Positions 1 through 8,302 of a stretch of 8,454 nucleotides of DNA are shown here, piece by piece. The notes beneath the pieces were generated by a model. That model did no database searches and was not told the DNA's origin. It saw only the letters and a list, made by a program, of their open reading frames with translations. The position numbers and the translations under genes were made by a program. How positions within the stretch are numbered: position 1 is the stretch's first letter; each line of letters starts with the position of its first letter. The stretch comes from Myxococcales bacterium (GTDB taxonomy: Bacteria > Myxococcota > Polyangia > Polyangiales > Polyangiaceae), in contig JAGQIY010000891.1 in assembly GCA_020430865.1 (NCBI GenBank), positions 1 to 8,454 on the forward strand. Reading direction: 5' to 3'.

Positions 1-993
1 CACCGCCATCCCCGCCTCGAGCTGACCTGGGTGGCAGGGAACAGCAACGCGGGACGCAGGCTGTCAGAGGTGCTGCCAGGAACCCTGGGGGTGTCCGGCA
101 TCGGTCAGCTGGAGATCGAGCGTTTCGAGCCTGCAGACGCGACCCGACTGGCGCAACGGCTGGACGTGGTCTTCTGCTGCTTGCCTCACGCGAAGAGCGC
201 CGAGGTCGTCGCCAGCCTGTACTCGACGGGCCTGCGCGTGGTCGATCTCTCTGCGGATTTCCGGCTGCGGAACGTGGATGACTATCGAACCTGGTACGGC
301 GAGCATCCAGCGCCGGCGCTCCTCGACCAGGCCGTGTACGGGCTGCCGGAGATTTACCGCAAGGAGCTGGTCGGCGCTCGGCTGATCGCTGCGCCGGGCT
401 GCTACCCAACCAGCGCGCTGCTACCCATCGTGCCGCTGTTGAAGCAGGACTTGCTGGATCTCTCGGGACCGATCATCGTGGACGCCAAGAGCGGCGTGAG
501 CGGGGCCGGGCGCACCCCCGGCGCTGGCACGCACTTCAGCGAGACCAGCGAAGGGATCCGCGCCTACAAGGTCGCAGGGGCTCACCGCCACACGGGTGAG
601 ATCGAGCAAGAGCTGAGTCTTGCCGCAGGGCAACGGGTTCAGGTCGTCTTCACACCGCACCTGGTCCCCATGACTCGCGGCATCCTGAGCGTGAGCTATC
701 TGCGCCCGAGGGGCGGCGTCGACGCCCAGCGCTGCCGGGACGCCGCTCGCGGTCACTACGCAGAGGGCCTGGTGAGCGTCATGCAGGACGAATTGCCGGA
801 CACGCTCTGGGTCCGTGGTTCCGTGCGGGCCCACGTCGCGTATCGGCTCGACCCGCGCACCGGGACCTTGCTCGCGTTCGGTGCAATCGACAACCTGACC
901 CGCGGTGCGTCGGGGCAAGCCCTGCACGCCTTGAACGTTTCGCTGGACTGGGACGAAGCGCTTGGACTGCCAGAGCTCGGGCAGTTCCCCTGA
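1..993 (+). CDS. argC: N-acetyl-gamma-glutamyl-phosphate reductase, 5'-truncated by window edge
   Basis: This enzyme makes N-acetylglutamate semialdehyde by NADPH-dependent reduction of N-acetylglutamyl-5-phosphate, a cytoplasmic step of arginine biosynthesis. The frame is open from base 1 (first residues HRHPRLELTW), so the GTG at 31 is internal and the true start lies upstream. About 15-20 N-terminal residues, including the Gly-rich nucleotide-binding loop, are missing; 330 residues remain. Visible signatures are the active-site APGCYPTSALLP with the catalytic Cys at window residue 134 (bases 400-402), SGVSGAGR at 164-171, the HRHTGEIEQ segment at 195-203 holding the conserved His region, and FTPHLVPMTRGI further on. 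All are typical of type 1 ArgC. The gene ends with TGA at 991-993. No other arginine gene is visible here; the next gene on the same strand is uvrB, 301 bases away. The assignment is secure; only the start is unknown. Confidence 0.96.
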   Translation, partial: HRHPRLELTWVAGNSNAGRRLSEVLPGTLGVSGIGQLEIERFEPADATRLAQRLDVVFCCLPHAKSAEVVASLYSTGLRVVDLSADFRLRNVDDYRTWYGEHPAPALLDQAVYGLPEIYRKELVGARLIAAPGCYPTSALLPIVPLLKQDLLDLSGPIIVDAKSGVSGAGRTPGAGTHFSETSEGIRAYKVAGAHRHTGEIEQELSLAAGQRVQVVFTPHLVPMTRGILSVSYLRPRGGVDAQRCRDAARGHYAEGLVSVMQDELPDTLWVRGSVRAHVAYRLDPRTGTLLAFGAIDNLTRGASGQALHALNVSLDWDEALGLPELGQFP

Positions 994-1058
994 GACAGAC
1001 GCCGCGCCAGACAGTCAGTCGCTCTTCCAGGGCGCCCACCGTGGCGGCACCGCGGAAG

Positions 1059-1075
1059 CGAAGCATTGTTCAATG
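1059..1075 (+). promoter_or_regulatory. Weak LexA-like palindrome upstream of uvrB
   Basis: CGAAGCATTGTTCA (1059-1072) resembles the CGAAC-N4-GTTCG type of SOS box with one mismatch in each half. It overlaps a perfect palindrome, CATTG-TT-CAATG (1064-1075). uvrB is a classic LexA-repressed gene in many bacteria, so an operator is plausible. However, the site lies about 220 bases before the uvrB ATG and the match is imperfect. It may be chance. Confidence 0.2.
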
Positions 1076-1277
1076 AAGCCAACCGCTTAGACGCTTGCCA
1101 CCGGCTGAGCGCCGTATTCGAGAAGAGCCTGCAGGCCACACTCCTGCCAGCGCTGCGTCAGCAGGAACCAGAGCGACCTGGACGCAGCGACGCCGGGCGA
1201 GGCTATGCTGTGAGCCTCGCGTCCAGACCGCGATTCGGAGCGTCCTGCGCTGGCATTCTTGGTGCTTCGAGGGCGAC

Positions 1278-1282
1278 GAAGG
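1278..1282 (+). promoter_or_regulatory. Probable ribosome binding site deciding the uvrB start
   Basis: GAAGG sits 12 bases before the ATG at 1295, a rather long but usable spacing. It supports that ATG over the in-frame TTG at 1259, whose extra 12 residues (a run of arginines) are not seen in UvrB proteins. Confidence 0.45.
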
Positions 1283-1294
1283 CGACAGGCACTC

Positions 1295-3463
1295 ATGAGT
1301 TCACCGTTCAAGCTACGCAGCTACTTCACTCCTCGAGGCGACCAACCACAGGCCATCGAGAAGCTCGTCAAGGGCATCGAGCAGGGGCACCGCTGCCAGA
1401 CGCTGCTGGGTATCACGGGAAGTGGCAAGACCTTCACCGTCGCCAACGTGATCCAGAAGATGGGTCGCCCGACGTTGATCATCGCGCCCAACAAGACGCT
1501 CGCCGCGCAGCTGTATGGCGAGATGAAGGATCTGTTCCCGGACAACGCGGTCGCCTACTTCGTCAGCTACTACGACTACTACCAGCCGGAAGCGTACATC
1601 CCTTCCTCGGACACCTTCATCGAGAAGGACGCGATCATCAACGATCAGATCGATCGCATGCGTCACGCAGCGACGCAGGCGCTGCTCTCGCGCCCAGACG
1701 TGATCATCGTGGCCTCGGTCAGCTGCATCTACGGCATTGGCTCCGCGGAGAGCTATCAAGGGCTGCTGATTCAGATCGAGCGCGGACAGGAGATGCGGCG
1801 AGACGAGTTGCTGCGGCGACTGGTGGACATCCAGTACGAGCGCAACGACATCGATTTCCATCGCGGTTGCTTCCGAGTACGCGGCGACATCGTGGAGATC
1901 TTCCCTGTCTACGAGGAAGCCTTGGCTATCCGCGTGGAATTCTTCGGTGACGAGGTGGAGGCCATCAGCGAGGTCGACCCGCTGCGCGGTCGCGTGCTAG
2001 GGAGCCTGGACAGGTACGCCGTGTTCCCGGGCTCCCACTACGTGACGCCCCAGCAGCACATGCGCCGCGCGATCGAAGCCATTCGCGCCGAGCTGCGCGA
2101 GCGCCTCGAGTTCCTGGACAAGGAGGTGCGCTTCCTCGAGAAGCAGCGCCTCGAGCAGCGCACGCAGTACGATCTCGAGATGCTCGAGACCATGGGCTTC
2201 GTTCAGGGCATCGAGAACTACTCACGGCACCTGTCCGGCCGCTCTGCTGGCGACCCACCGCCGACGCTGATCGACTACTTCCCGGACGATTTCTTGCTGG
2301 TGATCGACGAGAGTCACCAGACCATCCCCCAGATCGGCGCGATGTACCGCGGCGATCGTTCCCGCAAGGAAACATTGGTGGACTTCGGATTCCGACTACC
2401 CAGCGCGCTCGACAACCGGCCGCTGAAGTTCGACGAGTTCGAAGGTCACATGAAGACGGTGCTCTTCGTGTCCGCGACTCCGGGAGACTACGAGCTGGAG
2501 CACAGCGATGGTCAGCCGGTCGAGCAGCTGATCCGTCCGACGGGCTTGATAGACCCGGAGATCGAGCTGCGCCCCGTCTCGGGTCAAGTCGACGACCTGC
2601 TCGAGGAGATCCGCTTGCGTGTCGAGGCCGACGAGCGGGTCCTGGTCACCACGCTGACCAAGCGTATGGCCGAGGACCTCACGGAGTACTACGCCGAGCT
2701 AAACATCCGTGTGCGCTACCTGCACTCGGACGTCGAGACCCTCGAGCGCATCGAGCTGCTTCGTAGCCTGCGCGCTGGTGAGTACGACGTGCTGGTCGGG
2801 ATCAACCTCTTGCGCGAGGGCCTGGACCTGCCCGAGGTGAGCCTGGTCGCTATTCTGGACGCCGACAAGGAAGGCTTCCTGCGCTCCGCTCGCTCGCTCA
2901 TCCAGACCATCGGGCGCGCTGCGCGCAACTCCCGGGGCAAGGTCTTGATGTATGCCGACAAGATCACCCCCTCGATGAAGTTCGCGATGGACGAGACCAA
3001 TCGTCGCCGCGCGATTCAGCAGGCCTACAACGCCGAGCACGGGATCACACCAGAGACGGTGCGCCGAGCGATCCTCGAGGTGAGCCCCAGCGCCGGCACC
3101 AGCGACTACTACGCAGTGCCCAAGGGGCCGAGCAAGAACAAGGACGGCAAGGGCGGCACTCCGGCAGACGAGGCGGCGCTGGCGGAGCGGCTCGAGGAGC
3201 TGCGCCAGGAGATGTTCAGCGCCGCCGAGAACCTGGACTTCGAGAAGGCTGCGCGCTGCCGTGACGACATCAAGCGCCTCACGGGTGGTGCTTCCCCCGC
3301 GGAAGCGCCCGCCAGCGGTCCGCGCTCTCGCGCGCCACAGTCGTCGGCAGCTTCCAGCCGCTCGCGAGGCAAGCTGGGGAAGGCTGGTCCCGCCTCCTCC
3401 AAGCCGAGCTCCAAGGGCACGCGGCGCGGCGCGCCTTCCAGCCGCGGACGCAAGCGCCGCTAG
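1295..3463 (+). CDS. uvrB: UvrABC excinuclease subunit B, with basic C-terminal tail
   Basis: UvrB is the damage-verifying helicase-like subunit of nucleotide excision repair. It is loaded on DNA by UvrA and then recruits the nuclease UvrC. Starting at ATG 1295 gives 722 residues and places every hallmark at the E. coli number: Walker A GITGSGKT with Lys45, the beta-hairpin tyrosines in [11 protein letters not shown] (Tyr92, 93, 95, 96), and the DESH box with Asp338/Glu339. That agreement confirms the start. The second helicase domain follows ([19 protein letters not shown], then QTIGRAARN). The UvrC-interacting UVR motif lies around residues 630-662 ([12 protein letters not shown] to RDDIKRL). 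The usual protein is near 670 residues and ends with that motif. Here about 60 further residues rich in Ser, Pro, Ala, Lys and Arg follow, ending SSRGRKRR. The stop TAG overlaps the stop of the convergent amidase gene. An SOS operator is possible but weak. Confidence 0.98.
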   Translation: MSSPFKLRSYFTPRGDQPQAIEKLVKGIEQGHRCQTLLGITGSGKTFTVANVIQKMGRPTLIIAPNKTLAAQLYGEMKDLFPDNAVAYFVSYYDYYQPEAYIPSSDTFIEKDAIINDQIDRMRHAATQALLSRPDVIIVASVSCIYGIGSAESYQGLLIQIERGQEMRRDELLRRLVDIQYERNDIDFHRGCFRVRGDIVEIFPVYEEALAIRVEFFGDEVEAISEVDPLRGRVLGSLDRYAVFPGSHYVTPQQHMRRAIEAIRAELRERLEFLDKEVRFLEKQRLEQRTQYDLEMLETMGFVQGIENYSRHLSGRSAGDPPPTLIDYFPDDFLLVIDESHQTIPQIGAMYRGDRSRKETLVDFGFRLPSALDNRPLKFDEFEGHMKTVLFVSATPGDYELEHSDGQPVEQLIRPTGLIDPEIELRPVSGQVDDLLEEIRLRVEADERVLVTTLTKRMAEDLTEYYAELNIRVRYLHSDVETLERIELLRSLRAGEYDVLVGINLLREGLDLPEVSLVAILDADKEGFLRSARSLIQTIGRAARNSRGKVLMYADKITPSMKFAMDETNRRRAIQQAYNAEHGITPETVRRAILEVSPSAGTSDYYAVPKGPSKNKDGKGGTPADEAALAERLEELRQEMFSAAENLDFEKAARCRDDIKRLTGGASPAEAPASGPRSRAPQSSAASSRSRGKLGKAGPASSKPSSKGTRRGAPSSRGRKRR

Positions 3464-3481
3464 TCCGGGCTCCGGAGCGGC
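3456..3481. terminator. Bulged hairpin straddling the convergent uvrB and amidase stops
   Basis: GCCGCT (3456-3461) pairs with AGCGGC (3476-3481). Inside it CCGG (3465-3468) pairs with CCGG (3472-3475) around a GCT loop, leaving a 3-base bulge at 3462-3464. The structure covers both stop codons (CTAG, 3460-3463) and would form in transcripts from either strand. There is no T-tract on either side, so it is not a classic intrinsic terminator. It could still pause polymerase or block read-through between the two convergent genes. Confidence 0.35.
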
Positions 3482-4878
3482 CACTGCGGGTGCCAGGGAC
3501 ACGCACGCTGAAAGGCCTGCGCGGCTTCGAGCACCAGCTCGTCGCGCTGCAGCGGCCCGACGATCTGCAACCCCACGGGCAGCCCGGCGTCGGAGAGCCC
3601 GGCCCGCACGCTGGCGGCGGGGTTCCAGGACAGGTTGAAAGGGATGGTGAAGGAGGCGACGCTGGCCACACGCTGCAAGCGCCCTTCAGTTTCCGCTGGG
3701 AAAGGCCCCTTGGCTGGCGGCGGGTCATAGGGCACGGTCGGGGTCAGCAGCAGGTCGTACTCGCCGAACACCTCCGCCACCCACCTCGACAGCTGCGCGC
3801 GACGCCGAGACGCCTCACCCCACCACTCGAGGTCGAGCCCGGTCTCGGCCATGCGAATCGTGCGCAGCACCGACCGCTGCAAGAGCTCGGCGTGACGCTG
3901 GAGCTGCGGAGCCAGGTGAGACCCCAGCTCGAAGGCGCCGATCAGACCCCAGTCGGCGCCGAGCTCCGGTGGGCCACCTTCGATCTGCTCGACGCTGTGG
4001 CCCTGGGACTCGAAGACCCGCACCGCCTCCGCGACGACACGCGCCACGTCGGACTGCACGACCGCGTAGCCGAGATCCGGGCTGTAGGCGATGCGCCACT
4101 TCCGCTCTCGGGCCTGCTCGAGGTGATCGAAGTAGCTGAAGCCCGGGTGCGGCAAGCTCATGGGATCCAGCGGGTGATGGCCGACGACCTGGTCGAGGAA
4201 CAGCGCGGCGTCTTCCACCGTCTTCGTCAACGGACCCCACACCGAGGTGCGCCCCGAGTCCCAAAACTCGAAGGGACCTCGAGCCACCCTCCCCATGCTC
4301 GGCTTGAACCCGAAGGCGCCGACGAAGCTCGCCGGGATGCGGATCGAGCCACCGCCATCGCTCGAGGTGTTGAGAGGCAGGGCTTCCGCGGCGAGCAACG
4401 CCGCGCTCCCACCACTCGAACCGCCCGGCGTGCGCTCGACGTCCCAGGGCGAGGTGGTCGTGCCGTACACCAGGTTCTTCGTGATTGCGGTGGTACCGAA
4501 CTCCGGCGCGTTGGTCTTCCCGATGACGATCGCTCCGGCCGCCTTGAGGCGCTCCACCTGGATCGAATCGCGCGTGGCAACCTGCTCCTTGAAGAGCAAC
4601 GAGCCCTGGGAGTTGATCAGCCCGGCGGCGTCCTCGAGATCCTTCACGCCGAGGGCGAGGCCCTCGAAGATGCGTCCCTCACCCGCCATCAAGCGTGCCT
4701 CCGCCGCCTTCGCCTCCTGCATCAAGACGTCGGGATCTCGCGGGCAAACCAGGGCGTTGAGCTGCGGGTTGACCTGATCGATGCGCTCGAGCGTCTCCCG
4801 CATCAGCTCGACTGGGGACACCTTCCGGCTCTTCAGCAGCACCGTGAGCTCGACCAGCGTGTTCGACAACAGGCTCAT
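3460..4878 (-). CDS. Amidase-signature family hydrolase
   Basis: This is a Ser-cisSer-Lys hydrolase that cleaves amide bonds; the substrate cannot be read from the sequence. From the ATG at 4876-4878 ([12 protein letters not shown]) it has 472 residues, normal for the family. The catalytic set is complete: Lys79 in [11 protein letters not shown], cis-Ser154 in [11 protein letters not shown] and nucleophile Ser178 in [11 protein letters not shown]. The spacings of 75 and 24 residues equal those known for fatty acid amide hydrolase. The [10 protein letters not shown] form is seen in general amidases such as the NylA-like group, and I see no gatB or gatC nearby, so a GatA role is unlikely. No signal peptide is apparent, so it is probably cytoplasmic. 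Start choice is uncertain: an ATG at 4890 adds four residues and a GTG at 4941 adds 21, the latter an unlikely basic extension. It lies 109 bases downstream of the guanylyltransferase gene on the same strand, so it may be co-transcribed with it. Confidence 0.92.
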   Translation of the reverse strand: MSLLSNTLVELTVLLKSRKVSPVELMRETLERIDQVNPQLNALVCPRDPDVLMQEAKAAEARLMAGEGRIFEGLALGVKDLEDAAGLINSQGSLLFKEQVATRDSIQVERLKAAGAIVIGKTNAPEFGTTAITKNLVYGTTTSPWDVERTPGGSSGGSAALLAAEALPLNTSSDGGGSIRIPASFVGAFGFKPSMGRVARGPFEFWDSGRTSVWGPLTKTVEDAALFLDQVVGHHPLDPMSLPHPGFSYFDHLEQARERKWRIAYSPDLGYAVVQSDVARVVAEAVRVFESQGHSVEQIEGGPPELGADWGLIGAFELGSHLAPQLQRHAELLQRSVLRTIRMAETGLDLEWWGEASRRRAQLSRWVAEVFGEYDLLLTPTVPYDPPPAKGPFPAETEGRLQRVASVASFTIPFNLSWNPAASVRAGLSDAGLPVGLQIVGPLQRDELVLEAAQAFQRACPWHPQWPLRSPD

Positions 4879-4987
4879 GCGTCCAATCATACGAGCCGGG
4901 CGCGCCGCTGTCTGCGTCCGTCCCCACCCCGGTTCGAGCACTGAGTCGATCCCCTAGGGTTGGGGGTGAGTCGCGCTCGACAGCACC

Positions 4988-6082
4988 TCAGACCAGCTTG
5001 TCGCGCTTGGCCGCCTTGAGTCGATCCACGACTGCCCGCACGTCCTGGGCGCGCTCGCGAGGGATCACGAGCAACGCGTCGTCGGTCTGGATCACGCACA
5101 GATCCTCGACCCCGACCAGCGCGACCACGCGATTCCCAGCTCTGGGGCGAGCGTCCCAAATCAGGTTCCGCTTTGCGTCGACCAGCACCGCCGACTCGGG
5201 CGCGACGTTGTCATCGGCGTCGCGCTCACCCAGCTCCCAGCTGGACTCCCAGCTGCCGAGATCACTCCAGCCAAAGCTCGCTGGCACGACGTTGAGGCGC
5301 TTGGCGCGCTCCATCACTCCGTAGTCGATGCTGATGCTCTGCGTCTGCGCAAAGAGCTTGCGGGTCGCGGTGGCCTCGGCGGCCGGGGACTTCGCCGCCG
5401 CCTGATCGATGCTCTGCAGCCCGGCGTGGAGCTCTGGCAGGTGCGTCTCGAGCGCCTCCAGCATGTCTGCCGCGCGGAAAATGAACATTCCGGCGTTCCA
5501 CACGTAGCGCCCCGACTTGACGTACTGGCGCGCGGTCTTGGCGTCCGGTTTCTCGACGAAGCGCTTGACCGCGTGCACGCCGCTGATGTCCGTCGACTTG
5601 CCCAGCTCGATGTAGCCGTAGCCAGTCTCGGGTCGCGTCGGCTGGACCCCAACCGTGGTGATCACGCCGCTCTTGGCCGAACGAATCGCGAGCTTCACCG
5701 CGGCGCGGAAGGCGGGTTCCTTCGCCACGTACTGATCGCTTGGAACGACCACGATGATCGCCTTCGGGTTTCTCCGTGCGGCAATCAAGGTGGCCCAGCC
5801 GATGCAGGGAGCCGTGTTCTTGGCGACGGGCTCACCCAGAAAGTTCTGCCTGGGGACGCCGGGCAGCTGACGCTGTGTCGGAGCGAGCAGGTGCTTTCCC
5901 GTCGCGATCAAGATGTTCTCCGGGCTGGTGATGCGCGCCATGCGGCGAACCGTGCCGGCGATGAGCGACTCGTCGCTGCCAGGAGCGATGCTGAGCAGCT
6001 GCTTCGGAGTGAGACGCCGTGAGGCGGGCCAGAATCGCGTGCCGCTGCCCCCAGCCATGATCACCGCATACACGTCGGACAT
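4988..6082 (-). CDS. manC: Mannose-1-phosphate guanylyltransferase (GDP-mannose pyrophosphorylase)
   Basis: The enzyme joins GTP and mannose-1-phosphate to give GDP-mannose and pyrophosphate, feeding exopolysaccharide, lipopolysaccharide or other glycan synthesis in the cytoplasm. The ATG at 6080-6082 is chosen because MSDVYAVIMAGGSGTRFWPASR is the canonical N-terminus; an in-frame upstream start at 6154 would add 24 basic, non-conserved residues. The 364-residue product has the nucleotide-binding GGSGTRFWP loop (11-19) with PKQ at 26-28, EPVAKNTAP (84-92), VPSDQ with the likely metal-binding Asp116, ETGYGYI (152-158), FVEKPD (175-180), WNAGMF (195-200) and SIDYGVMER (251-259). It lacks the C-terminal cupin phosphomannose isomerase domain of the roughly 480-residue bifunctional enzymes, so mannose-6-phosphate must be supplied by a separate isomerase. 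Some related sugar-nucleotide transferases share this fold, but FVEKPD plus WNAGMF strongly favours GDP-mannose. The upstream neighbour on this strand is uppP, 114 bases away. Confidence 0.92.
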   Translation of the reverse strand: MSDVYAVIMAGGSGTRFWPASRRLTPKQLLSIAPGSDESLIAGTVRRMARITSPENILIATGKHLLAPTQRQLPGVPRQNFLGEPVAKNTAPCIGWATLIAARRNPKAIIVVVPSDQYVAKEPAFRAAVKLAIRSAKSGVITTVGVQPTRPETGYGYIELGKSTDISGVHAVKRFVEKPDAKTARQYVKSGRYVWNAGMFIFRAADMLEALETHLPELHAGLQSIDQAAAKSPAAEATATRKLFAQTQSISIDYGVMERAKRLNVVPASFGWSDLGSWESSWELGERDADDNVAPESAVLVDAKRNLIWDARPRAGNRVVALVGVEDLCVIQTDDALLVIPRERAQDVRAVVDRLKAAKRDKLV

Positions 6083-6159
6083 GCGCACCGGCTTATCGCC
6101 TGCCCCTGAACGCCGCAACCCAGTAGACCGCAAGGGCGGAACGGCGCGCCTCACCCCCG

Positions 6160-6185
6160 AGAAATTCGCAGGCGCTGTCAGCGCC
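6160..6185 (-). terminator. Possible weak terminator after uppP
   Basis: Read on the - strand, GGCGCT-GAC-AGCGCC (6185 to 6171) forms a perfect 6-bp hairpin starting 11 bases after the uppP stop. It is followed by TGCGAATTTCTC, which has only three consecutive T's. If it works, it would partly separate uppP from the guanylyltransferase gene; the poor T-tract makes this a low-confidence call. Confidence 0.3.
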
Positions 6186-6196
6186 GCGGCAGCAGC

Positions 6197-6994
6197 TCAG
6201 GCCTTGACGAAGAGCAACGTGTAGATGCCGAGGGGAAGCACCCAGAGCGCGAACCAGGCGAAGCCGTTGCGGATCACCACCCGTCGCAGGAGCACCAGCG
6301 CGAGCACGCCGAACACGAACGCGACCGCAGCCCCGATCAGCGCTGGCGTGAGGCCGTGGAGGGATTCGAGGTGACGGGACTCGAGCAGTACCGCGCCCAG
6401 CACGGCGGGCAGGCTCATCAACATCGACAGCTCGAACGCGCGCGCTGGCTTCACGCCTAGCCACAGGAGGACGGCGATGGTGGATCCGCTGCGGCTCACC
6501 CCCGGGAGCACGGCGACGCCTTGAGCGATGCCCACCAGCAGCGCTCCGATCCAGGTCGGCGCGTCGGCTTCTCCCGAGCGCGCCTTGAGCGTGGATACGA
6601 GCAGCGCCGCAGTGCCGAGGAAGCCAAGCCCGATCGCGATGGGAGACTGCGTGTACTTCTCGACAGGCCCCCGCATCAGCAGACCGATGACCGCGGTGGG
6701 GAGGCTCGCCAGCACCACGACCAGCACGTCCCGCCCGCCCAGCGTCTCCACGAAGCGCTTGGGTTCGGCGAGGCCCCTCACCCCCTCACGCACGGCGCCC
6801 ACCAGACGCTCCCGCACCAACAGCGCGGTCGCCAGCAGCGTACCCGCGTGCATCACCACGCTGAGGGTCAAGCTCGGCTCGCCCATGCGCATCAGGATCT
6901 GCCCCAGCGCGAGGTGACCGGAGCTCGACACGGGCAAGAACTCCGTGAGGCCCTGGAGTACCCCCAGCACGATGGCTTCGACGATCGGCGACAT
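6197..6994 (-). CDS. uppP: Undecaprenyl-diphosphatase (UppP/BacA)
   Basis: This integral inner-membrane enzyme dephosphorylates undecaprenyl diphosphate to undecaprenyl phosphate, recycling the carrier lipid for peptidoglycan and other envelope glycans. Its overexpression is classically linked to bacitracin resistance. The 265-residue length is typical. The first signature, GLTEFLPVSSSGHL (residues 15-28), holds Glu18, Ser23-25 and His27, matching E. coli Glu21, the Ser cluster and His30. The second, PGVSRSGST (164-172), holds Arg168, matching E. coli Arg174. Position 14 is Gln where E. coli has Glu17, a substitution I recall as common in the family. Several hydrophobic membrane segments are evident, including residues 90-107, 120-136, 149-163, 192-204, 219-237 and 246-263. 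The ATG at 6992-6994 gives the canonical N-terminus; no strong ribosome binding site is visible. It sits between a probable surface protein gene upstream and a GDP-mannose synthesis gene downstream, consistent with an envelope-glycan setting. Confidence 0.97.
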   Translation of the reverse strand: MSPIVEAIVLGVLQGLTEFLPVSSSGHLALGQILMRMGEPSLTLSVVMHAGTLLATALLVRERLVGAVREGVRGLAEPKRFVETLGGRDVLVVVLASLPTAVIGLLMRGPVEKYTQSPIAIGLGFLGTAALLVSTLKARSGEADAPTWIGALLVGIAQGVAVLPGVSRSGSTIAVLLWLGVKPARAFELSMLMSLPAVLGAVLLESRHLESLHGLTPALIGAAVAFVFGVLALVLLRRVVIRNGFAWFALWVLPLGIYTLLFVKA

Positions 6995-7103
6995 GAGGCC
7001 GCGGTGTACCGACGAACGCCGCGAGTGCCACCGGGAAAAGACACCCGGAGGAAAAGATTCGACGCGGAGCGAGCCTCCCGGAGCAGCGCGACGTGAGCGA
7101 GGG

Positions 7104-7124
7104 CTCCCGCCAAGCCCGGGGAGC
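7104..7124 (-). terminator. Hairpin just after the repeat-protein stop
   Basis: On the - strand GCTCCC (7124-7119) pairs with GGGAGC (7109-7104) around a 9-base loop, five bases after the stop codon at 7130. A second small palindrome, GAGCG-A-CGCTC (7121-7131), overlaps the stop. Neither is followed by a T-tract. The hairpin could be a transcript end or 3' stabiliser for the repeat-protein mRNA, isolating it from uppP. Confidence 0.3.
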
Positions 7125-7129
7125 GACGC

Positions 7130-8302
7130 TCAGTACTGAACCGTCAAGCTGAAGTCGCCGGTCTTCCCGGCGTAGCCGTCGACGAACACCCAGTAGTCGG
7201 TGCCCTGGGTCGTGGAGAGGTTGATGACCTCGTTGCCCCCGGGCGTACCCTTGTCGACGCAGGCCAGCTCGCTGCCAGTGCAAGACCCGCTTCGCACGTA
7301 GAGCACGGGATCGTAGGTGCTGCCCGTGGGGTTGACGGTGATCTGCGCCGAGCCTGACTGCGGCGCCACGAAGTGGAAGACCGCGTCTCCAGCGTAGCCT
7401 CCGCCGCCATTGCCGCAGCTCCCGGTGTAGTTGTTGGTTGCAGCGCCCGCGGTGCTGCCGTTCACCGTCGCGGTGTTGCCGCTGAACGTCAGATCCTCTC
7501 CTGGGCAGGTGTCATACGCCGGGGCCTCCTCGAGGGACGCGTTGACGGAATAGCTCCCCTCGCTGTCCGAGTAGTAACCGTCGACGACCAGGTAGTAGGT
7601 GGTGCCGCTCGTCACCGGTACGTCGATGTGCTCGGTGCCCCCGGAGCTCGCGCCGTCCTTGCACACCAGGTCGGAGCTGCCGCAACTCGCCGAGAGGTAG
7701 ATCTCTGCGTCGAAGCTGCTGGTAACGTCCACCGAGAGCAAACCCGTCGCCGGCGCCGTCATGGCAAACACGACGTCTCGCGCGCTGCTTCCGCAGCTGC
7801 TCCCGCCGTGATCGTCGGCTCGAACGGAGGTGTCGCCACTGGCCGACCACGTATAGGGTCCAGTCCCCGTCCACGCCATTATTTCCCCGGGGCAAGCATC
7901 GCGCTCCACCTCGGGCGCCAGCGACGCGTCGAGAGTGAACGCGCCGGAGTCGCCCAGGTAGCCATCCACGACGGCGTAGTAGGTCGTGCCAGCCGTCGCC
8001 CAGATCTCCACCGTCTCGACGCCACCGGCGCTAGGGCCATCCTGGCACTCGATCTCGTTGGACGCGCAGGTGCTCTCGCGCACGTAGAGCACGGCGTCGA
8101 AGGAGTCCTCCGGGTCCACCGAGATCAGCAAGCGACCATCGACGTCGGCGGTGAATGCGTACACCACGTCCCTGGCAGAGCCCGTGCTACCACAGCTTCC
8201 GGTGAGATCTGCGGTCGCCCCGGCGGTGGTGCCGGTGAGGCTCGCCGTACGGATACTGCTACCCGATCCGGTCCAACTCACGGACTGACCAGGGCAAGAG
8301 TC
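7130..8302 (-). repeat. Three diverged tandem protein-domain repeats (about 385-402 bases each)
   Basis: The units span 7901-8302, 7514-7900 and 7130-7513. They align through the DxCPG opening, the paired cysteines seven residues apart and the closing VVDGY or VDGY segment. Their DNA has diverged well beyond obvious identity, so the duplications are old. The last unit ends exactly at the stop codon (SLTVQY), so the repeats form the complete C-terminal part of the protein. Confidence 0.85.

Larger units (their letters stand above)
994..1294. other. Intergenic gap between argC and uvrB, no convincing gene
   Basis: These 301 bases hold no ORF I would call. Short open frames on both strands lack the G/C-rich third positions of the real genes. 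One + strand frame from a TTG at 1095 ends with a TGA (1296-1298) overlapping the uvrB ATG, but its codon use looks non-coding. Local structures are an imperfect hairpin (CGCCCAC/GTGGCG, 1033-1046) without a T-tract, a palindrome CATTGTTCAATG at 1064-1075, and a TATGCT hexamer at 1204-1209 that could be a -10 element but has no good -35 partner. The gap most likely carries the uvrB promoter and 5' leader. Confidence 0.6.

Noticed and set aside
31..993. GTG at 31 as the argC start
   Set aside because: The frame continues to base 1 with residues typical of ArgC (HRHPRLELTWVAGNSNAG), and a start at 31 would remove part of the nucleotide-binding domain.
1095..1298. Short + strand frame whose TGA overlaps the uvrB ATG, suggesting a coupled leader peptide
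   Set aside because: It starts only at a TTG without a ribosome binding site. Its third codon positions are not G/C-biased like the real genes, so the overlap looks accidental.
1087..1311. 74-codon - strand frame in the argC-uvrB gap
   Set aside because: No recognisable motif or ribosome binding site, and it runs into the uvrB start.
1066..1950. 294-codon + strand frame overlapping the uvrB start
   Set aside because: It overlaps the conserved UvrB motor domain in another frame, and its Arg/His-rich product matches nothing.
3490..4944. 484-codon open frame on the + strand opposite the amidase gene
   Set aside because: It is the mirror of a strongly supported amidase with a complete catalytic set. 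Its product is rich in Arg, Gly, His and Gln with no recognisable motif. Long antisense frames are expected in GC-rich DNA.
4951..4966. CCCCTAGGGTTGGGGG as a terminator between the guanylyltransferase and amidase genes
   Set aside because: Stem pairing is short and ambiguous and no T-tract follows on either strand.
7130..8281. GTG at 8281 as the start of the repeat protein
   Set aside because: The in-frame DSCPG opening of the first repeat and the Ser/Gly linker lie upstream of it, so the GTG is an internal valine.
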